Shown here: positions 45,563 to 54,626 of the stretch, one piece after another
Numbering within the stretch: position 1 is the stretch's first letter
Layout: every line of letters begins with the position of its first letter
Source of the DNA: Bradyrhizobium sp. Rc3b
GTDB lineage: Bacteria; Pseudomonadota; Alphaproteobacteria; Rhizobiales; Xanthobacteraceae
NCBI RefSeq assembly: GCF_900114915.1
Contig: NZ_FOUS01000021.1
Span: forward strand, 62,001 to 126,000
Reading direction: 5' to 3'
DNA length: 64,000 bases
Notes under the pieces: model-generated
What the model was told of the DNA's origin: nothing
Databases searched by the model: none
What the model saw: only the letters and a program-made list of their open reading frames with translations
Made by a program: the position numbers and the translations under genes

Positions 45563-46564
45563 ATGTCTCAGTTACCATCTTCATCCAGATCACCAATGTT
45601 TGGGCGCTATGCAGGCTCGCCCACGCGACGCGCTGTGCTGGCCGGAAGCGTTACAGGCGTTGCTCTAGGAACCGGTCTGTCAGTTCACGCATCGCCACCC
45701 CAGTCGTCAACAGATGTTAGACATAAGTGGGTGCGTGCTGACGGCGTCGACGTCTTCTATCGCGAAGCCGGTCCTGCGGATGCTCCCACATTGCTCCTGT
45801 TGCACGGCTTCGCAAATTCCTCTTTTTACTTTCGTCACCTGATGCCAAGGCTTGCCGATCGATTTCGGCTGATCGCGCCAGATCTGCCGTCGTTCGGCTT
45901 CACACAGATTCCAGCAGAACGTAACTATAGGTTCGACTTCGCGTCCCTTTCCCGCACCGCCACGGCATTCGTCGACGCGTTGGAGCTTAAGCGCTACGTC
46001 CTATACGTCTTTGATTATGGCGCGCCGGTTGGTTGGGATCTGGCGCTGACATATCCAGACCGTGTTGCTGCAATCATCAGCCAAAACGGCAATGCCTATG
46101 TCGAAGGCTTGAGAGAGGAGGCGTGGGCTCCGCTGCGAGCCTATTGGGCTAATCCGAGTCCCGATAAGCGTGAACCCATCCGCGCCCGCATGACGCTCGA
46201 AGGAGTAAAGGGGGCCTATTTTCATGGTGTGGCCGATCCATCCAGCATCGAGCCGGAGTCTTATACGCTGGATGCCGCGATTCTTGCTCGTCCTGGAAAT
46301 GCGGACCTTCAGATTGATCTTAAGCTGGACTACAAGCGCAATATCGAGCGCTATCCGCTCTACCAGGCTTTCTTTCGCCAGCGACAACCGAAGTTACTCG
46401 CCGCTTGGGGAAAGAATGATCAATTCTTCTCTCCTCCGGGTGCCGAGTCGTTTCGACGAGATATTCCCGCCGCGCGTATCGTTCTCTTGGACACCGGCCA
46501 TTTTGCGCTTGAGACAGAAGGCGCGATCGTGGCCGATGAGATAAGGCGCTTCTTGTCGGATTAA
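45563..46564 (+). CDS. Tat-exported alpha/beta hydrolase (haloalkane dehalogenase/epoxide hydrolase type)
   Basis: A 333-residue protein with a Tat-type leader (RRAVLAGSVTGVALGTGLSVHA, R22-R23). The alpha/beta hydrolase core has HGFANSSFYF (oxyanion loop), nucleophile Asp D151 in VFDYGAPVGWDL, and C-terminal His (LDTGHFALET). An Asp nucleophile indicates dehalogenase or epoxide hydrolase chemistry. Export to the periplasm is unusual for this group. Confidence 0.85.
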   Translation: MSQLPSSSRSPMFGRYAGSPTRRAVLAGSVTGVALGTGLSVHASPPQSSTDVRHKWVRADGVDVFYREAGPADAPTLLLLHGFANSSFYFRHLMPRLADRFRLIAPDLPSFGFTQIPAERNYRFDFASLSRTATAFVDALELKRYVLYVFDYGAPVGWDLALTYPDRVAAIISQNGNAYVEGLREEAWAPLRAYWANPSPDKREPIRARMTLEGVKGAYFHGVADPSSIEPESYTLDAAILARPGNADLQIDLKLDYKRNIERYPLYQAFFRQRQPKLLAAWGKNDQFFSPPGAESFRRDIPAARIVLLDTGHFALETEGAIVADEIRRFLSD

Positions 46565-46671
46565 TTGGGGCCGCGCGCGCAGGAACGATCGGTTTTTTGT
46601 GTGCGCGGTCGCGCTGAGCAGCAATCCAGATCGACTTCTCTTGCAAGTGTTTTCTACGAAGGAGCTTGAAT

Positions 46672-47676
46672 ATGTCCCGCCCGTTGCCACTGTTTGTGTT
46701 CGCAATTTCCGTTGTGCTTATGTATCCCGCCGGCGCCCAGACGCCGTCTGCTCCGCCGGTTGGGCAGGCGTCCTCGCCTGAGCAACTTGTTGACGCGTTG
46801 AACGGGGTGTTCGGCTCCCATCCCGGGTCGCGAGCTGTTCATGCGAAGGGAATTGTGCTGGAGGGAAGCTTCACGCCGAGTGTGAAAGCGTCTACCATCA
46901 GCAAGGCACCTCACCTGCAGCGGACAGCAGTTCCCGTTACGGTGCGGTTTTCGAACTTTGCCGGAATTCCCGACATTCCAGACAATCAGGGGCTGGCCAG
47001 TCCTCGCGGACTGGCGATCAAGTTCAGGCTGCCCGATGGCACCGACAGCGACATCGTGGCCCACTCATTCAACGGCTTCCCGTCGCCGACGGCCGACGAT
47101 TTCCGTGACTTGTTGATAGCGCTGGGAAACAGCGGCCCGAAGGCGAGCAAACCGACGCCGCTCGATAATTATCTGGCCACCCACCCGATCGCTAAGGCCT
47201 TCCTGACCGCTCCAAAACCAGCGCCCGAGAGTTACGGGACGCTGCCCTACTACGGCGTAAACACCTTCAAGTTTACAAACGGAGAGGGGCTGGTCACGTT
47301 TGGTCGCTATCAATTCCTACCGAAGGCAGGCGCTCACTATCTGAGCGACGGCGATGCGGCCAACAAAGCAGAGAATTTTCTGGGTGCCGAAATCCGGACT
47401 CGCGCGGAGCAGGGACCGGTGGACTTCACGGTGGTGCTTCAAGTCGCTGCTGCCGGCGACAAGCTGGATGATCCATCAGTGGCGTGGCCCGACACTCGCC
47501 AGCTCGTAGAACTTGGCACGATTTCGATAACGAAAGTCGTGAAGAACAACGACGTAGCACAGCAGGAACTGCTGTTCCTGCCGAATGCGCTGCCACCCGG
47601 CATCGAGGTGCAAGATCCAATGATCAATGCGAGGTCGGCGGCATATCCTGTCTCTTACGCCCGGCGGCAGAAATAA
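46672..47676 (+). CDS. Periplasmic small catalase-family peroxidase
   Basis: A 334-residue protein; ATG 46672 chosen because AAGGAG lies at 46658-46663. Signal peptide RPLPLFVFAISVVLMYPAGAQ. Catalase fold, short form: active His in SRAVHAKGIVLEG, distal Asn in VTVRFSNFAG, and the heme-side region TFGRYQFLPKAG. Such SrpA-like proteins are heme peroxidases using organic substrates. Follows the hydrolase gene at a 107-bp distance on the same strand. Confidence 0.85.
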   Translation: MSRPLPLFVFAISVVLMYPAGAQTPSAPPVGQASSPEQLVDALNGVFGSHPGSRAVHAKGIVLEGSFTPSVKASTISKAPHLQRTAVPVTVRFSNFAGIPDIPDNQGLASPRGLAIKFRLPDGTDSDIVAHSFNGFPSPTADDFRDLLIALGNSGPKASKPTPLDNYLATHPIAKAFLTAPKPAPESYGTLPYYGVNTFKFTNGEGLVTFGRYQFLPKAGAHYLSDGDAANKAENFLGAEIRTRAEQGPVDFTVVLQVAAAGDKLDDPSVAWPDTRQLVELGTISITKVVKNNDVAQQELLFLPNALPPGIEVQDPMINARSAAYPVSYARRQK

Positions 47677-47703
47677 CCGTATCCTGCCGGCCTTCGTTGG
47701 TCA

Positions 47704-47740
47704 GGCCGTTCGTTCCGGCGAACGGCCGAGTGAGCGATTT
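47704..47740 (+). terminator. Hairpin after the catalase gene
   Basis: Perfect 9-bp stem GGCCGTTCG (47704-47712) / CGAACGGCC (47719-47727), loop TTCCGG, with a T-run about 10 bases later (ATTTTTC). Confidence 0.5.
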
Positions 47741-48287
47741 TTCAGAAGTTGTGTGCCGTGCGTCGCGACTCCTCGTAATGCTAATAAGTGTTAGGCGGCA
47801 CTAGCACTAGGTTCATCTGGAGTGTAGCCGAAAGGGAGACGATGGCTATCAATGCCGTCGAGACCTTTCGGTTTAACTCGTTGCGCGGAGCTGATTAGTT
47901 TTCGATGCGTGCCTGTCGGCAACTTTCCGATGTCGGCGTTTGGTCGCCGAGGTGATCTCGCACTGCAGAGGTTTCCCACGGATGCTTTGTCGTCGCCAGC
48001 GTGCATTGCCAAGACGTAGCGGGAAGTTTCTCCCACGCATGTATTGAAAAATCGCACAACGGTTCATCGAATGGCCGTTGATGATATGCAGGCGCGCAGA
48101 CTAGAAGAACCTTTCGGCGGGAGCCAACCGTGACCTACGAGCCGATACCGGATGGCCGACTGCGCGCATTTCTATAATGTAGGCCCGCCGCTTTACTACC
48201 GATCGCGGTGCTTGATGAAGTCGTCGGATAGCTCTGGCGAGAGCCGTGATCGGTGCCCCTTGGTGAGGGATAAACATAATTTTCTAT
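47741..48287. other. Gene-poor stretch
   Basis: About 550 bp with no convincing gene. A minus-strand frame (47791-48057) has no recognised domain or start signal. Confidence 0.35.
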
Positions 48288-49175
48288 TCACACGCCTTTG
48301 TCGTTCGGATTTGTGACGGCTTCCTTCAAGGGCTGAGTCATCGGGAAGTTCAAATTGACGTTCTTCGGCGGAATGGGGCTCATGAACCACTTCGCATAGA
48401 GCTCCTGAAATTGACCGTTCTGCATCATGGCAGCCAGCGTTTTGTCGACCAGCGCTTTAAACTCCGGATCGTCGTTGCGGATGATCAGGCCGTAGGGCTC
48501 GGTCCGGAGGCTGTCGTCGATAATTCGCCAATCTCCCGGATTCGAGCTGTTGGCGATGAGACTGGCGAGCAGGATGTCGTCCATTACGAAGGCCTCGCTA
48601 CGGCCCGTCGTCAGCGCGAGGAACGAGGCAGCGTGATCCGCCGACATGACATTCTTGGTCTGAAAATGTTTTTCTTGAGCGCGGGATACGAGCAGGGCAA
48701 TTGACGTCGAGCCGGTGGTCAGAGAGACCGGTTTGTCGTTCAGGTCTTCGAAGCGTTTGATCGGGCCATCCTTCTTCACGACAGCGCGAATGCTCGAGAC
48801 GAAGATCGTGTTGCTGAAAGCCACGACCTTCTGTCGTTCCAGGGTATTGGTTGCGGGACCACAGACGATGTCGATCGTGCCGTTCTGGATCAGCGGGATC
48901 TGTGTGCTGAGCTGGACCGGCTGAAGCTTGGTCTGGATGGAAGGCAGTTTGAGGTCGGTCCTCACGGCCTCGACGATTCTTGAACAAAGATCCATCGCGA
49001 AGCCAACCGGCTTCTGGTTCTCGTCCAGATAGGAAAACGGCACCGAGACGTCGCGGTGTCCGATCGTCATTTCACTGGCGGCCTTGATCTTGGCCAAGGT
49101 CCCGCCGGGCGACTGCGCTTGTGCCGGGATAGCGATCGCCGCAACGATGAGACAGGAATAAGCCAGTAATTTCAT
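48288..49175 (-). CDS. Amino-acid ABC substrate-binding protein (GltI-like), orphan
   Basis: A 295-residue periplasmic protein with signal peptide (LLAYSCLIVAAIAIPAQA). A family 3 solute-binding fold: IGHRDVSVPFSYLDENQKPVGFAMDLC, GTIDIVCGPATNTLERQKVVAFSNTI, and a closing DPEFKALVDKTLAAMMQNG. Resembles glutamate/aspartate binding proteins. No permease or ATPase genes are adjacent, so it must use a transporter elsewhere or be a remnant of one. Divergent from the GntR gene at 49265. Confidence 0.87.
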   Translation of the reverse strand: MKLLAYSCLIVAAIAIPAQAQSPGGTLAKIKAASEMTIGHRDVSVPFSYLDENQKPVGFAMDLCSRIVEAVRTDLKLPSIQTKLQPVQLSTQIPLIQNGTIDIVCGPATNTLERQKVVAFSNTIFVSSIRAVVKKDGPIKRFEDLNDKPVSLTTGSTSIALLVSRAQEKHFQTKNVMSADHAASFLALTTGRSEAFVMDDILLASLIANSSNPGDWRIIDDSLRTEPYGLIIRNDDPEFKALVDKTLAAMMQNGQFQELYAKWFMSPIPPKNVNLNFPMTQPLKEAVTNPNDKGV

Positions 49176-49217
49176 CGGTTAGCTCTCCAATCATCACATG
49201 GGATAAAATTTTGGATG

Positions 49218-49264
49218 ATTGTATACTCTCCGATTGCATACTCAGTAAACTGATTTTATACAAT
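49218..49264. promoter_or_regulatory. 8-bp inverted repeat at the divergent promoter
   Basis: ATTGTATA (49218-49225) and TATACAAT (49257-49264) are exact inverted copies flanking 31 bp, ending one base before the GntR start codon. A further GCATAC half-site lies between them. This fits a GntR (FadR/VanR-like) operator with autoregulation and control of the binding protein gene. Confidence 0.5.
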
Positions 49265-49987
49265 ATGGCGAGCGTTTTGCTCGGCGCGAAGGCGAGGAAC
49301 GGTTCCATGAGAGGCGCAGCAGCTGCGAAACCCCGGGGAGCCGTAGGTCATGGCTCCGCACATGAAGTCGTGCGCGAAGCGCTGAGGGTTTTGATCGGCG
49401 CCGGTGAGCTTGCCCCTGGATCTCAGCTCAGGCAGGACGAGCTTGCGGAGCGGTTCGGAACAAGCCGGATCCCCGTGAGAGAGGCGCTCAGGCAACTTGA
49501 GGCGGAAGGCTTTGTCACGTTCCTGCCGAATCGTGGCGCGGTCGTTTCGGACTTGTCGATAGACGAAGTCATCGAATTGCTTGAGATTCGCATCGCGCTT
49601 GAGTGTCATGCGCTGCGCTTGGCCATCCCCGCAATGGGAGAGATTGATCTCGACGAGGCGAAGGCGATCCTGCACTCATATGACGAGGAGCGTGATCCGG
49701 CAAAATGGGGCGCGTTCAACTGCAAATTCCACGAGACGCTCTATGCGCCATGCAATCGACCGCGACTGCTGTCGATGATCGAAGCGAACTATGGTCATGT
49801 GAGCCGATTTACTCGAGCGCTGGTTTCCCGCGCGACGGGGAAGGAGCGACCTCAGCGCGAGCACTACCAGTTGCTGGATCTGTGCCGCGCTGGCGAGATT
49901 GAGAAGGCTGTTCGGCTTCTTCGCGAGCATATCGTTCAGACTCAGAAGACGCTGAGATCCGCCCAGCGACATGCTTCGCGGGAGTGA
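49265..49987 (+). CDS. GntR-family (FadR-type) regulator
   Basis: A 240-residue regulator. N-terminal winged helix (AHEVVREALRVLIGAGELAPGSQLRQDELAERFGTSRIPVREALRQLEAEG) and an all-helical C-terminal ligand domain with metal-type His/Asp residues. Divergent from the amino-acid-binding protein and upstream of the DAO-family oxidase, suggesting it controls both. Confidence 0.9.
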   Translation: MASVLLGAKARNGSMRGAAAAKPRGAVGHGSAHEVVREALRVLIGAGELAPGSQLRQDELAERFGTSRIPVREALRQLEAEGFVTFLPNRGAVVSDLSIDEVIELLEIRIALECHALRLAIPAMGEIDLDEAKAILHSYDEERDPAKWGAFNCKFHETLYAPCNRPRLLSMIEANYGHVSRFTRALVSRATGKERPQREHYQLLDLCRAGEIEKAVRLLREHIVQTQKTLRSAQRHASRE

Positions 49988-50122
49988 CCACTCCGATAGA
50001 GTTCGTGTCCTGCGGCACAGGTCAAATGAACGAAAATTAGAGTACCTGCGGTCGAAGCTCGAGGCTCCTTCTGGTGACCGAGATGCGCGTCATCCGCCCA
50101 AATCCGGCTTGGAGAAGATCAA

Positions 50123-51493
50123 ATGAGCGATCGCAACGGCGACATTGCCGTCATCGGCGCGGGAATCGTCGGCATCGCCTGCGCTTACTATCTTGCGAAG
50201 GGGCGTGCGTCATCAAAGATCGTGATCATCGATCCCCGCGCCCCCATGAGCCTGACCTCGGCCGCGTCCGGCGAAAATTACCGCAATTGGTGGCCTCATC
50301 CGATTATGACGGCCTTCACAGACTACAGTATCGACCTGCTCGAGGAGATTTCGCGCGAGCACGACAGCCGCATACATATGAGCCGACGCGGCTATGCGTT
50401 GGCCACACGTGAAGCAAGGCCCGAGCAACTCCTAAGGGAGCTCCAAACTGGGTACGGGCCCGAGGGCGCCCCCCGGATACGTGTTCACGAGGGCGCGTCG
50501 GCACCGAGCTATACTCCGCCAGTCTCTGCGGACTGGCGAGATGCTCCCGAAGGGGTTGATGTGCTCCAAAACAGGCACCTGATCCGTCGCCACTTTCCGA
50601 CCTTCGACCCAGAGGTATCCACGATCCTCCACATCCGCCGTGCCGGAGACATCAGCGGCCAGCAGCTTGGAAGCCTGATGCTGGAGCAGATCCGCGCGAA
50701 AGGAGGTATCCTGGCTCCCGCCCGCGTTACAGAAATAGCCAGACAGCAAGATGGTTTCGTGGTGACGGCGCGCGGTCCCGACGGTGAAGACAAGATCCGG
50801 GCCGCAATCGTCGTGAATGCGGCCGGCCCCTATGTCGCCGATATCGCGCGCATGCTCGGGGAGTCTCTTCCGGTCGAGAACATCTTCCATCAGAAGATTG
50901 CTTTTGCCGACAATCTTGGCGCCATCGACCGGAGAATGCCGTTTTCGATCGATTTGGATGGGCAGGCGATTGATTGGACCAACCAAGAGCGCCAACTCAT
51001 CGAGGAGGATCCCGCGACTGCGTGGCTCGCCCGCCCGATGCCGGGCGGCATCCACTGCCGTCCGGAAGGCGGCGATCTCGGGAAGTGGATCAAGCTCGGT
51101 TGGGCCTACAATCGCACGCCATCGGAGCCGCGAGACGATCTTCCAACGGATCCGAACTTTCCGGATATCGTTCTCAGGGGAGCCAGCAGGCTCAACCCTC
51201 GCCTCAAGCAATACTATGGCCGGCTGCCACGGCAGATCACCCACTATGGCGGCTACTATACGATGACCAAGGAGAATTGGCCGCTTATCGGTCCCATGAA
51301 GACGAAGCACGCCTACGTGGCAGGTGCTATGTCCGGCTTTGGAACGATGGCCGCCTGTGCAACGGGAGCGCTCTGCGCCGGCTGGGTGTTGGGCAAGAGG
51401 CCCGAATTCGCCGAGCGTCTCAGCCTGTCCCGATACAATGATGAAATCTTTGTTCGCCAATTGCGTGAGAGTGCGAGCAGGGGGGTTCTGTAG
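50123..51493 (+). CDS. FAD-dependent oxidoreductase (DAO family)
   Basis: A 456-residue flavoprotein. FAD-binding motif IAVIGAGIVGIACAYYLAKG (about residues 8-27) and a C-terminal GGYYTMTKENWPLIGP...GAMSGFGTMAACATGALCA. These are DadA/sarcosine-oxidase-like amine or amino-acid oxidase or dehydrogenase features. Presumed substrate is the amino acid delivered by the binding protein at 48288. Cytosolic. Same strand as GntR and MOSC genes. Confidence 0.87.
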   Translation: MSDRNGDIAVIGAGIVGIACAYYLAKGRASSKIVIIDPRAPMSLTSAASGENYRNWWPHPIMTAFTDYSIDLLEEISREHDSRIHMSRRGYALATREARPEQLLRELQTGYGPEGAPRIRVHEGASAPSYTPPVSADWRDAPEGVDVLQNRHLIRRHFPTFDPEVSTILHIRRAGDISGQQLGSLMLEQIRAKGGILAPARVTEIARQQDGFVVTARGPDGEDKIRAAIVVNAAGPYVADIARMLGESLPVENIFHQKIAFADNLGAIDRRMPFSIDLDGQAIDWTNQERQLIEEDPATAWLARPMPGGIHCRPEGGDLGKWIKLGWAYNRTPSEPRDDLPTDPNFPDIVLRGASRLNPRLKQYYGRLPRQITHYGGYYTMTKENWPLIGPMKTKHAYVAGAMSGFGTMAACATGALCAGWVLGKRPEFAERLSLSRYNDEIFVRQLRESASRGVL

Positions 51494-51659
51494 ATCAAGG
51501 GCCCTTCTTCCGAACGCAATCCGGCGCATCTAACCTGGCTTTAGTTTGATGTCGATATGAATATCTTCCGCGCAGCATTTTGCCGGATGCAGATGCGCTC
51601 CGCCAGCAACTGTTGCCCAGCGCTCTGCAGAGAACGGTTCCCCATCGAAATGAGAGAGC

Positions 51660-52439
51660 ATGCAAGTCATCAACCTTTATCGCTATCCGTTTAAAGGATT
51701 GTCGGCCGAGCCCTTGGCTAGAGTCGAACTTTCGCCTGGGCGTGGTTTTCCCTGTGATCGTCAATATGCGGTTACTGACGGTTCGATTGAGATCGACGCG
51801 GCCGCCCCGCAACCTGCAGCCAAGTCTCACTTTTTAATGCTTGCCAAATACGAAGCCCTAGCTCGGTTGGAGGCGAAGTTTCGCCAATTCCCTGATCGTT
51901 TGGAGATCCGGGACCGAGAGCAGATCAGCGAGTTTCTCTTGGAGAACGAGGAAGATCGAACAAGACTCGCGTGGTATTTGGCTCAAGTCGCGAACGCAGA
52001 TCTTCGCGGCGAACCACGGGTGGTCTATTCGCCCGGGCACCAGTTTACGGATGTTAGCGTCCACTCCCCCGAATTGATGCGAAGCATCTCGCTCATCAAT
52101 CTTCGGACCGTCGCTTCACTTGGCGAACACATTGGCATGGAACTCGATCCAACTCGCTTCCGCGCCAATCTCTACTTCGATCATGCCAAACCCTGGACCG
52201 AGCTCGACTGGATCGGACAGCGCCTTCAGATTGGAGAGGTCGTCTTGAAGGTTGTCCGTCGCACGCGACGATGCCCGGCGACAAGCGTAAATCCCAAAAG
52301 CGCTGTTCGGGATGTTAATGTCCCCTTGGCTATCCGCGAATATCGTAGCCAGGGTGACCTCGGGATTTATGCAGAAATCGAACACGGCGGGGCGGTCGCG
52401 CCCGGAGATGAGATCAAGTTGTTACCTGCCGTCCAGTAA
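51660..52439 (+). CDS. MOSC-domain protein
   Basis: A 259-residue protein, ATG 51660 after GAGAG. An N-terminal beta-barrel (YRYPFKGLSAEPLARVELSPG) and MOSC domain with the conserved cysteine (RRTRRCPATSVNP) that coordinates or carries sulfur/molybdopterin. Family members include molybdenum cofactor sulfurase C-terminal domains and YiiM-like reductases; no ferredoxin domain here. Its role next to the flavoprotein is unclear. Confidence 0.85.
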   Translation: MQVINLYRYPFKGLSAEPLARVELSPGRGFPCDRQYAVTDGSIEIDAAAPQPAAKSHFLMLAKYEALARLEAKFRQFPDRLEIRDREQISEFLLENEEDRTRLAWYLAQVANADLRGEPRVVYSPGHQFTDVSVHSPELMRSISLINLRTVASLGEHIGMELDPTRFRANLYFDHAKPWTELDWIGQRLQIGEVVLKVVRRTRRCPATSVNPKSAVRDVNVPLAIREYRSQGDLGIYAEIEHGGAVAPGDEIKLLPAVQ

Positions 52440-52860
52440 TATCACGGCGAGTGAATCCCGCCGCGGTCGAGCGCCTTGTCGTGCGGGCAGCCGCTGAGCG
52501 CTCGACCTGACCCTGCCAAGCGCCTGCTCGCCCCCCCGGGGGCGGGATCGCCACCAACTCGGCCTAGCTCGCGGAGAGACCGTGCCCCAGCTTGCTCATC
52601 ATGTCGCGCGGGGCTGTCGTCCTTCGGCTAGTAACTGTAGTAGGTAATGGCATCGGCCCGAAACCGAACCGGACGTCGAACATCAGCCGCCAGGTCGCTC
52701 CCACGACGATCGGAGAGATTACGGTCGGAATCACCAACAGCGCCAGGACCTCTCAGAAGTCGGGGCGCGCCGATCTAATCTACGCCAGGGTTCTGTCCGC
52801 TCGCGCGGCACGCGATCGACCGAGATTCGAAAGGGGAAAAGCGAGAGATAGACCGATGGC
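52440..52860. other. Intergenic stretch with a sugar-permease fragment
   Basis: No intact gene. On the minus strand at about 52600-52752 a short open stretch reads LLVIPTVISPIVVGATWRLM followed by FDVRFGFGPM, which matches the membrane core of MalF-type sugar ABC permeases, flanked by stop codons. A GC-rich palindrome (CGCCCCC...GGGGGCG) lies near 52530. This is eroded DNA between the MOSC gene and the malonate cluster. Confidence 0.45.
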
Positions 52861-53778
52861 CTAGGCCGCAGCGATCCACTTGCGCAGGCCGTCGATGGTG
52901 CGAAATCCGTCGGCGGCGTAGCAGCGCATGGACGGCTGCGAGGCTCGCATCATCTCGGCCAGTGCATGGCCCGGGCCGAGGTCCAGCACTTCCGTGACGC
53001 CCAGCTCCGCGAGCGCTTCCAGCATCGTGGTCCAATCGATGGGATGCGCGACCCGTCTTGCCAGTTTCGCTGTGGCACTTTCGACCGAAAAGATGCGCTC
53101 GCCGTCGCCGCCGGCAAGCAGCACACGCCCGTTTGCGATGGCTGTGTGCCTGCTGGCATCAAGCGTCTGCTGTAGCGGTTTGCAGGCCGCTGCGAGCCTT
53201 GACGTATGCGACGCGATCTTCACGGCGAGAAGGCCGGTGCGCGCGCCATGCTTGGCGGCCTCGTCGCAGAGCGCGATCACGTCCCGCTCTGCGCCCCCGA
53301 TGACGACAAGAAGGTCGGGATTCCGGATCGCGATTTCGCAGCCATGTTTGGCAAGCAGAGGTGCGAGCGCAGCCCCGTCGAGCCCGCGGACATAACCGAG
53401 GCGGCCATCCGTTCCACCGGCATCTTCCATCAAGCGTGCGCGAATGTCCGTGAGGCGCAAGGCTTCGTCGGCGGTCCAGATTCCCGCGATGCTCCACGCC
53501 GCCATCTCGCCGACGCTGTAGCCCGTGACGGCGGTCTCCGCAGTGAGCAGGTCGGCGATGCAGGCGTGGATCGCGAGCGTCGATGTGACGGTGAGGATCT
53601 GGCTGGAATGATTGGCGGAGAGTTCGTCCGCGGCCCGCGTCCTGATGAACTCCCGCGGATCCGCGCCGAGAACCGTGGTCGCCGCAGCGAAGATCGGCTC
53701 GGCAGCGGGCTGCTCCGCGACAAGATCGAAAATCTTGTCCGAGAGCGTGCCTTGTCCGCCGCATAGCAGTGCCAGCAT
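52861..53778 (-). CDS. mdcH: Malonate decarboxylase subunit epsilon (malonyl transacylase)
   Basis: A 305-residue acyltransferase-fold protein (MLALLCGGQGTLSDK start) with the serine elbow GYSVGEMAAW (active Ser) and a C-terminal His motif (GPGHALAEM). MdcH loads malonyl onto the acyl carrier protein MdcC to start the decarboxylation cycle. Last gene of the mdcACDEGBH run; its ATG overlaps the MdcB stop (TGATG). Confidence 0.88.
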   Translation of the reverse strand: MLALLCGGQGTLSDKIFDLVAEQPAAEPIFAAATTVLGADPREFIRTRAADELSANHSSQILTVTSTLAIHACIADLLTAETAVTGYSVGEMAAWSIAGIWTADEALRLTDIRARLMEDAGGTDGRLGYVRGLDGAALAPLLAKHGCEIAIRNPDLLVVIGGAERDVIALCDEAAKHGARTGLLAVKIASHTSRLAAACKPLQQTLDASRHTAIANGRVLLAGGDGERIFSVESATAKLARRVAHPIDWTTMLEALAELGVTEVLDLGPGHALAEMMRASQPSMRCYAADGFRTIDGLRKWIAAA

Positions 53779-54626
53779 CAGACCTCCAACCGATCGACGA
53801 ACAGCGCCATCGCCAGCAGGTCGGCGGAGCCGCCGGAACTGAGATTGCGGGACACGAACGCCTGGTGAATGCCGGCCGCGTGCCTGCGCCATCCCGGCGA
53901 CCCGACGCCGCCGGCGGTAAGGAAGCTTGAGGCGCTCTCTTGCGCGAAGCGCAATCCCTCGGCACCGCCACGATGCAGCAGGTTGGTGTCGGTGACCTCA
54001 GCGATCAACCTCATGCATGTCTCAACGCGCACGGCTTCCTCGTCATGGGGCGCGAGCTTGCGCGCTGCATGCAGCGCGGGCAGGGCGATATCATAGACCG
54101 ACGGAAAACCGTCGGCAGCCTCAGCCCTGGCGCCGCCGGCGCCGTAGCGCCGCCGGGCCACGGCACCATGGCTGCGCAGCGATACCGGGCCCGACAGGAT
54201 GTCGTCGCCCCAACGCTCCGAAACCAGCCGGCCGAGGGATTTGCGAATGCCGACGGCATTCCGGTAGCCGGCCGCGGCGCAGAGCAGGCCCAGCCCGAAG
54301 ATCGCACCGCGGTGCGTGTTGACGCCATGTGTTGCGGCCAGCATCGCGCGCTCGGCGGCAACACCGATCGCGCGCAGCCGGTTCATGCCGGCGCCCTCGG
54401 CGCCCGCGGCGGCGAGCTCGCCGAAGAACGGCATCAAGGTCTCAGCGCTCCGGCACAGCAGCGCGGCGTCCATGTCACGATGCGCGCCATTGTCGACATG
54501 GCTGACGAGGCCGGGCTTCGGATAGGTCTCGACTTCGAGCTCCAGAGAGAGCGAAGCGAGATGGCCGAGCTCTTCCGCATTAAGCGCGCGTCCCGGCAGC
54601 GATTGCCATCTGAGCGCAACGGTCAT
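53778..54626 (-). CDS. mdcB: Triphosphoribosyl-dephospho-CoA synthase
   Basis: A 282-residue protein of the CitG/MdcB family (SLELEVETYPKPGLVSHVDNGAHRDMDAALL, with the conserved PKPGLVS and H-x-DM). It makes the prosthetic-group precursor 2'-(5''-triphosphoribosyl)-3'-dephospho-CoA from ATP and dephospho-CoA. Stop/start overlaps on both sides (ATGA with MdcG) show translational coupling. Confidence 0.88.
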   Translation of the reverse strand: MTVALRWQSLPGRALNAEELGHLASLSLELEVETYPKPGLVSHVDNGAHRDMDAALLCRSAETLMPFFGELAAAGAEGAGMNRLRAIGVAAERAMLAATHGVNTHRGAIFGLGLLCAAAGYRNAVGIRKSLGRLVSERWGDDILSGPVSLRSHGAVARRRYGAGGARAEAADGFPSVYDIALPALHAARKLAPHDEEAVRVETCMRLIAEVTDTNLLHRGGAEGLRFAQESASSFLTAGGVGSPGWRRHAAGIHQAFVSRNLSSGGSADLLAMALFVDRLEV

